This document shows, piece by piece, positions 58,739-64,000 of a DNA stretch of 64,000 bases. The notes under the pieces are model-generated. The model saw only the letters and a list, made by a program, of their open reading frames with translations, was not told where the DNA came from and did not search any database. Position 1 is the first letter of the stretch, and each line of letters opens with the position of its first letter. The translations under genes and the position numbers were made by a program. This DNA comes from Pyricularia pennisetigena (lineage: Eukaryota; Ascomycota; Sordariomycetes; Magnaporthales; Pyriculariaceae): assembly GCF_004337985.1 (NCBI RefSeq), contig NC_043740.1, positions 1,841,200-1,905,199 of the forward strand, read 5' to 3'.

Positions 58739-60323
58739 NNNNNNNNNNNNNNNNNNNNNNNNNNNAAAAAAAGTAAAAGACAAGAGGCAACCCAAAAATG
58801 ACTGGGAGCCTCACGCGGGACGTACGTTTGTTACAAATGACAAGGCCCCGACAACTCTAAAAATTCGCCTGACGCTCAGGAAAGCAAGTGGAGGCCAAGC
58901 CATCAATGGGAGCTCGTCCTTGGTTCAGGGTACTTCGGGCGGCAGGCAGCCGACGACGGTTCGGGACAGGGATCTACAATACAGCCACCAAATGTGGTAC
59001 TTGTCGCAGCTACGCAGGGGGTAATGGGTTTCCGATGGAAGGCAAAGTGATGTGTGTAGGTAGTATTTTATGAGGTATTAAGTCTCTGTAGTGCATCATC
59101 AGTACTGTAGGTACGTGGCAATTAGACTAGGTGTTCGAGGTACTCACTCTGGAACTCAATCTGCCCCACTGCAATTGTTCGTTTTTATTTTATTTTATTT
59201 TATCTTTTTGGTTAATAACGAAGCATAACCAAGTCAAACGGCCGCCCTTGTCCTGCCTTTGTTTTTGACGGGGGCCAAGGGGGCTGTACTCACATTAGGC
59301 AGGCATCCAGTACCATGTTCTCGGAATCCAGTGGTAACGGCAAGAATAGAGAATACTGGAGGTGCTTACAGACATTCATTCCCCTGCTCTGTTTATTCTT
59401 GGGCCTTTTTCTCTTTGCAAAGCTGCCGGTTATCGGACAGTGGAGCTCCTTCCCCCAAGCTAGTCGCATATCTACCGTAGCAATGTAGTTCGCACTCAAG
59501 ACAAGGGGTAACGGGGTAGGGGTTCCATGGAGGGGCAAAGGCATTATTTGCTCGGTTTTCTTGGGGAAAAAAAAAAAGGGAAAGCCAGAAAAAAAGAGAG
59601 AAAAAAAAAGAAAATCCCATTCCATGTTTCACATATGAAAAAAAGCCCGTCTGTCTGGCTTTACCATACCGCACGCAATACTCAGGGGTCCAAGACTCGT
59701 ACAATTTTCAACCGAGCCAGTAGCACTGGGATTGCAAACAGACAAACACCTCGACATCTTTAGACGGCATCTGACCGTTTCACCCGTACATGTACATGTA
59801 CATGCTCCTCCAAGTGGCACCACACCAACCAACAGAGTCTATTAGCAATCATTCCAGCGACTTTATCCGCTCGCTCCTTTGGCGCTGCATACCCAACAAC
59901 TAACTAACCAACTAGCACTCGACCAATTTCGTTTGCCCATTTTTGTTTTGGTTTGTTTTTTTTTTTTCTTTTCTTTTCTTTTGCTATTAATTGCACAACA
60001 AGAAGAGCGTCCGCCCCTCCCCTCTCACCATTTTACGGGAAGCCAACTCTTTTTTAGCCTCAACCAAAAGCGTGCCTGCTCATTACTCTTACCACGTACA
60101 CGACAAAGCCGGAGGTCGCCGGTTTATTCGGGGAACTGCTACACCAGCCCGGCAGTCCATAACAATGTAAGCACTACCAAGCCAGCCGCCCAGTGGACCG
60201 CTCGCGTGCCTTTTACGTTCAGGTCCCTGTTGAAACCCCTCGTGGCCTGACGTCACATTCCGTAGATTTAATCGCAGCACCTGAAAGCAACGAGCGCCAT
60301 CGACGTTGCGGCGCACATCCACC
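58040..60323. other. Divergent intergenic region with long poly(A) and gap
   Basis: Promoter region of the PRKRIP1-like gene (minus) and the phosphatase gene (plus). It contains a 54-base A run (58685-58738) running into a 27-base gap, a TTTTA pentanucleotide tract (about 59183-59202), a GTACAT repeat (59786-59804) and a pyrimidine-rich leader (about 59940-59982). No gene was recognised. Confidence 0.6.
58685..58765 (+). repeat. Poly(A) run (54 nt) entering a 27-base assembly gap
   Basis: The A run occupies 58685-58738 and the N bases 58739-58765; after the gap seven more A follow. The true length of the homopolymer is therefore unknown. Confidence 0.95.
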
Positions 60324-62222
60324 ATGGCAAAGCCCCGCCTCATCATTCTTATCAGGCACGCTCAGTCGGAAGGAAACAAGAAGCGCGAGATACACCAGAC
60401 AATTCCCGACCACCGTGTCAAACTGACCCAGGATGGCTGGCAACAAGCCTACGAAGCCGGACGCCGCCTGCGTTCCATGCTGCGCGCCGATGACACGCTA
60501 CAATTCTTCACTTCGCCCTACCGCCGAACCCGAGAGACTACCGAGGGCATCCTAGCCACTCTGACCGCCGACGAGCCCGACCCATCACCCTTCAAGCGGG
60601 AGAAGATCAAGGTGTACGAGGAGCCGAGGCTGCGCGAGCAAGACTTTGGCAACTTCCAGCCATGTAGCGCCGAGATGGAGCGCATGTGGCAGGAGCGCGC
60701 CGACTATGGCCACTTCTTCTACCGCATCCCGAACGGCGAGAGCGCTGCCGACGCCTACGACCGGGTCAGCGGTTTCAACGAGAGCTTGTGGCGCCAGTTT
60801 GGCGATGAAGACTTTGCGAGCGTCTGCGTCCTCGTGACTCACGGCCTCATGTCGCGGGTCTTCCTCATGAAATGGTACCACTTCAGCGTCGAGTACTTTG
60901 AGGATCTACGCAACGTGAACCACTGCGAGTTCCTCATTATGCGCCAGCGAGAAGGCACTGGGAAGTATGACCTCGAGAACAAACTTCGAACCTGGTCCGA
61001 GCTGCGTAGAGAGCGTGCTCAGCACCAAAAGGAGAAGGAAAAGGAGAGGGTAGAGGCGAAAGATGCCGCCAGTGGCAACGCTGTGGTCGCGGCTAGGAGC
61101 ATCAACGGCAGTACTAGCGTCAAGTCTACGGCGCCCTCGTCCTCAACGGCATCACCTCGCCGCTGGGGCGGATGTCCAAACGGCTGCAACCATGACAAAA
61201 ACTTCAAGATTCGATCCGCATTGGCAGACCTTATCCAGCAGGACGGTACCAACGTGTATGACAACCCAACGCCGGCCACCAGCGTTCACTCCGGCCAAGA
61301 ATCGGTCAAGAATGGAACAGAGGAGCATGGCTCGACGGCCTCGGAAGCCGACGTGTACCTCAACAAGAAAAAGCTCTTGACAAGCTCGTCGTCAACTTCC
61401 CTATCATCCACATCCATCGTCAGTCGAAGACCCAACGCACCTCGCCGCTTTCAATCTGGCGGCAGTGGAGATGCATCAGCCGCAGATGCGAGCGTGGCCC
61501 CTCTCGTGATAGAGCCAGCCATCGACATCGATCGCGCACGTGATGAGGTTGTCAGCTCACCCGATGGCACGCCATCCTTCATCTCGGTCGATGATCGTCT
61601 ACGCTCGCAGGTTGAGTCGCCCAACAACAAACCACCGTTCCTGCATGTCGGCCGCGATTTCGGCGGTACCTATAGCGGCCACACCAGCGACGCCGACTCG
61701 TCCGAGGATGAGACCGCTCGCAGCCGCATTGCCCGTGCTAAGCTTAAGTCGCAGAAGACTTCCAACCTGTCAGCAACGCTTACTGTGGACTCACGAACCA
61801 AGGCCGGAGCATCCACGCTAGACGGAGCAGCCGATGGTGACAAGTCCTGTTGTCGTCACGTGAAGGCAAACGCCGACTCGGCCGCCACCACTACGACTAC
61901 GATTGGCAACGGGACTAATGGCACCAAGGAAACCAAGAACGGCGACAAGCGCGACCGGAGCATCATGGGCCGTGGTGCCTATGCCAACAGGCTCGGGGAT
62001 GCGCCGCACTGCGACCACCACCAGCACGATCACGACCACAGCGACCCAGACTTGCAGGACAAGCAACAGGACACCGAGACTTCTGACAGCGATCATAACA
62101 GGACCACACAGGACTGGGATGGCGACGAGGTCGACGCGGAGCCGGAAGAGGGCCAACATCTCCGGAGGACTCTGACTCAGGCCGAAAAGGATGACAAGAG
62201 TCTCCGTGGCAGCGTATACTGA
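60324..62222 (+). CDS. Histidine phosphatase (phosphoglycerate-mutase-like), Det1-type, with long disordered tail
   Basis: A single exon of 632 residues from ATG 60324 in a CATCCACCATGGC context. Residues 1-225 form the phosphatase domain: LIILIRHAQSEGN (His12), FFTSPYRRTRETTEGIL, EEPRLREQDFGNFQ, YGHFFYRIPNGESAADAYDR (Glu139) and VLVTHGLMSRVFLMKWY (second His173). The whole catalytic set is present. The wording matches yeast Det1 (YDR051C), an acid phosphatase linked to sterol transport, better than glycolytic mutase; this match is from memory. From about residue 230 a charged helix (HQKEKEKERVEAKD) leads to a disordered tail of nearly 400 residues with a CPNGCNH element at 284-290 and a His/Asp-rich stretch (DHHQHDHDHSDPD). 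The yeast protein is much shorter, so the tail is a filamentous-fungal addition. Confidence 0.9.
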   Translation: MAKPRLIILIRHAQSEGNKKREIHQTIPDHRVKLTQDGWQQAYEAGRRLRSMLRADDTLQFFTSPYRRTRETTEGILATLTADEPDPSPFKREKIKVYEEPRLREQDFGNFQPCSAEMERMWQERADYGHFFYRIPNGESAADAYDRVSGFNESLWRQFGDEDFASVCVLVTHGLMSRVFLMKWYHFSVEYFEDLRNVNHCEFLIMRQREGTGKYDLENKLRTWSELRRERAQHQKEKEKERVEAKDAASGNAVVAARSINGSTSVKSTAPSSSTASPRRWGGCPNGCNHDKNFKIRSALADLIQQDGTNVYDNPTPATSVHSGQESVKNGTEEHGSTASEADVYLNKKKLLTSSSSTSLSSTSIVSRRPNAPRRFQSGGSGDASAADASVAPLVIEPAIDIDRARDEVVSSPDGTPSFISVDDRLRSQVESPNNKPPFLHVGRDFGGTYSGHTSDADSSEDETARSRIARAKLKSQKTSNLSATLTVDSRTKAGASTLDGAADGDKSCCRHVKANADSAATTTTTIGNGTNGTKETKNGDKRDRSIMGRGAYANRLGDAPHCDHHQHDHDHSDPDLQDKQQDTETSDSDHNRTTQDWDGDEVDAEPEEGQHLRRTLTQAEKDDKSLRGSVY

Positions 62223-62783
62223 GAGAGAGCGATTTGAGACTTGAGTTGGCAGCTTGGTCAGCCCTAGGATGCTAGCCCGCCCACACAAGACAGATATATG
62301 TTATCTTATTGAACATTTCAATCACGACCAAACCTTGTTGGCATGACATCCATATCACGACTTAGTATTAGTACTGTAGTGTATTGAGACTTGGGCACTG
62401 GCGGCGATACATGTAAACTAGCGGGCGTTGTTTTTCCGACTAAACTAGAATGAAAAGCCAATTTATGTCATTTAAACAAACTTTTTAAACCCGCCGGGGG
62501 AAATGTATGACATTTGCATTGCATTCAGCCATAACACACGCCTGACTCAATTAATCACGCTATACAGTCAGTGGGTACTTAATAACAACGGCTTGAGACG
62601 TATTGTCATGAAGCATATTACCTATCCAATGACTTGTACTGTTGCTTAATAAGACATCTTGTACACAAATTAAATGATAGATTCGACCTCAGGCTCACAC
62701 TGCCTGGGGTCGTGTGTTAGAGTTACAACATAACCGGAACGGACTGTTTCCTTTCCAACACCTCAGCATCAAAGAAACTCGCC
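62223..62783. other. Intergenic region between convergent genes
   Basis: The 3' ends of the phosphatase gene (plus) and the M13 peptidase (minus) face each other. The sequence is AT-richer than the genes and holds no recognisable feature. Confidence 0.6.
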
Positions 62784-64000
62784 TCACCAAATCTCGCATG
62801 TAGGCTCCTTGACGGGACAGTTGTAAGCCTGTTTGAAACCGCGAGAGTTCATCATGGCGGTGCCCATAATCCGCCACATGTTTGGCGAATGTTCATCACC
62901 AATCACGCGTTGGGTGAGCGCCTCTGGAGTGTATTTGGAGCACCTGAAAACAAGATATCGATTAGCAGTCTGATGCGAGTCTGTTACGTCCCCAGCCTGG
63001 GTCCGCAGGACAGGTAACATACCAAACATTACCAAAGGCAACATAGAAAAGTTGCTCCTTGGTGAAAAACTCGAGTCCGGGAAGGTGTGGATCGGGCTTG
63101 TCCTTGGTGCGAGCTTGCCACGCCGAGAATGCTGCCGATAGACCTCCGGCATCGGCAATATTCTCACCCAGCGTCTGCTCGCCGTTGACGTGGATGGTGC
63201 CGTTGGTGCCTTGAACTGTAAAGTTGCTGTACTCCTTGACAAAACAATCTGCTCGCTTCGTGAACTCTTCTATCGTCTTGTTGGACCACCAATCCTTCAA
63301 GTAACCGTTGAGATCATAGAGCCGGCCGTTGTTGTCAAACGCATGGCTTAGCTCGTGACCAGCGACGGCGCCAAAGCCGGCGTAGTTGATGTAGTTGGGA
63401 AGACCTTCCCCAAAGAGAGGGAATTGCATGATACCAGCCGGGAACACAATCTCATTGTACGGAGGATTGTAGTAGGCATTGACCGTGGATGCAGTCATTC
63501 CCCACGTGCTCTTGTCGGTAGGTTTACCGAGCTCGGCCCAGCTCTTGTTGACCCCGAAGCGTCGGAACTCCAGCGTGTTGTTGAAGTGGCTGGTGCCAAT
63601 GCTCAGAGAAGCGTAGTAGTCCTTGAGTGCCTGCGGGTTCGTGATGTTGGGAGACTGTTCCGGATAGCCAATCTTTTGCACAATATTCTTGACCTTCTCC
63701 TTTGCGACCTTCTGAGCGTCCTTGTCCATCCAGTCGGCAGCATCGATCCTGCCACTGAAGACATCCTTGATGTCAAGGATGACCTGATTTCCGAGATCTT
63801 TGGCTTTCGCGGAGAACGCAGCTTCAACATAGAAGCGTGACAAGGTCCAGCCGAGCCCATCGTCGACGGCGGAGATGCACGTCCTGTACCGTTCAGGGGT
63901 CGCGTCGGGGTCCTAGAAATCTGTCAGTCATGTCGATACGATAATCACAGCAGAAGGATAAGCGTTTAGGTGAAGGTTGTGCTTACTCTGCCACCTAGCT
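62784..64000 (-). CDS. M13 (neprilysin-family) metallopeptidase, C-terminal part (5' end outside window)
   Basis: Visible exons on the minus strand are 64000-63987 (exon end only), 63912-63023 and 62943-62784; introns are GTAAGC..TTCTAG and GTATGT..TTTTCAG. About 354 residues are seen. The zinc site is complete: VAGHELSHAFDNNG (HExxH) and GENIADAGGL (third ligand Glu plus Asp), preceded by the substrate-binding VNAYYNPPYNE and FPAGIMQ. The protein ends CPVKEPTCEIW, the usual neprilysin C-x-x-W finish. Several N-x-S/T sites (for example SNFT, GTNGTIH) fit an extracellular or secreted ectoenzyme; the signal peptide or membrane anchor lies outside the window. It should cleave small peptides on the amino side of hydrophobic residues. 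Confidence 0.94.

Overview
The window is nuclear DNA of a filamentous ascomycete. Genes carry short GT..AG introns (about 50-125 nt), start codons sit in CC(A/C)CATGG-like contexts, and the proteins look like Pezizomycotina orthologues, most probably Sordariomycetes. Very long intergenic stretches full of homopolymers, with N gaps beside some of them, would fit a Magnaporthales draft assembly, but the species cannot be fixed from the sequence. No rRNA, tRNA, CRISPR or transposon open reading frame was recognised.

Layout. 1-696 is the 3' end of a DHX35-type DEAH helicase. 3053-5456 and 9551-10899 encode two single-pass membrane proteins with large disordered tails (one resembles Skg6/Tos2 polarity anchors, the other is Mid2-like). 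11611-13528 (minus) is a type-B carboxylesterase; 13768-14130 (minus) is a doubtful small membrane ORF. 15792-18004 (minus) is an unidentified low-complexity protein with a duplicated FELPGEA motif. 19458-19981 (minus, Dad2 of the DASH complex) and 20521-22313 (plus, shugoshin) are divergent kinetochore/centromere genes sharing a 539-bp promoter region. They are followed by VPS29 (minus), an alanine-glyoxylate aminotransferase (plus), CRM1/exportin-1 (plus, 7 exons), a class II aldolase/adducin-domain protein (plus), a GNAT acetyltransferase (minus) and an Ecl1-type zinc protein (minus). From 42.5 to 55.2 kb there is a gene desert whose one convincing gene-like object is a frameshifted small secreted cysteine-containing protein at 50758-51029. 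The right end holds CCT3 (plus), a PRKRIP1/DUF1168 splicing-factor homologue (minus), a Det1-like histidine phosphatase (plus) and the 3' end of an M13 (neprilysin) metallopeptidase (minus).

Most genes are housekeeping functions: chromosome segregation, nuclear export, retromer, chaperonin, splicing. There is no operon-like logic; the only functionally matched neighbours are Dad2 and shugoshin. For every multi-exon gene complete in the window I placed splice sites by hand, and the exon lengths sum to a multiple of three. The best leads for follow-up are the broken effector-like gene, Thr in place of the leptomycin-B cysteine in CRM1, the Dad2/shugoshin promoter, and the unidentified proteins with duplicated motifs.
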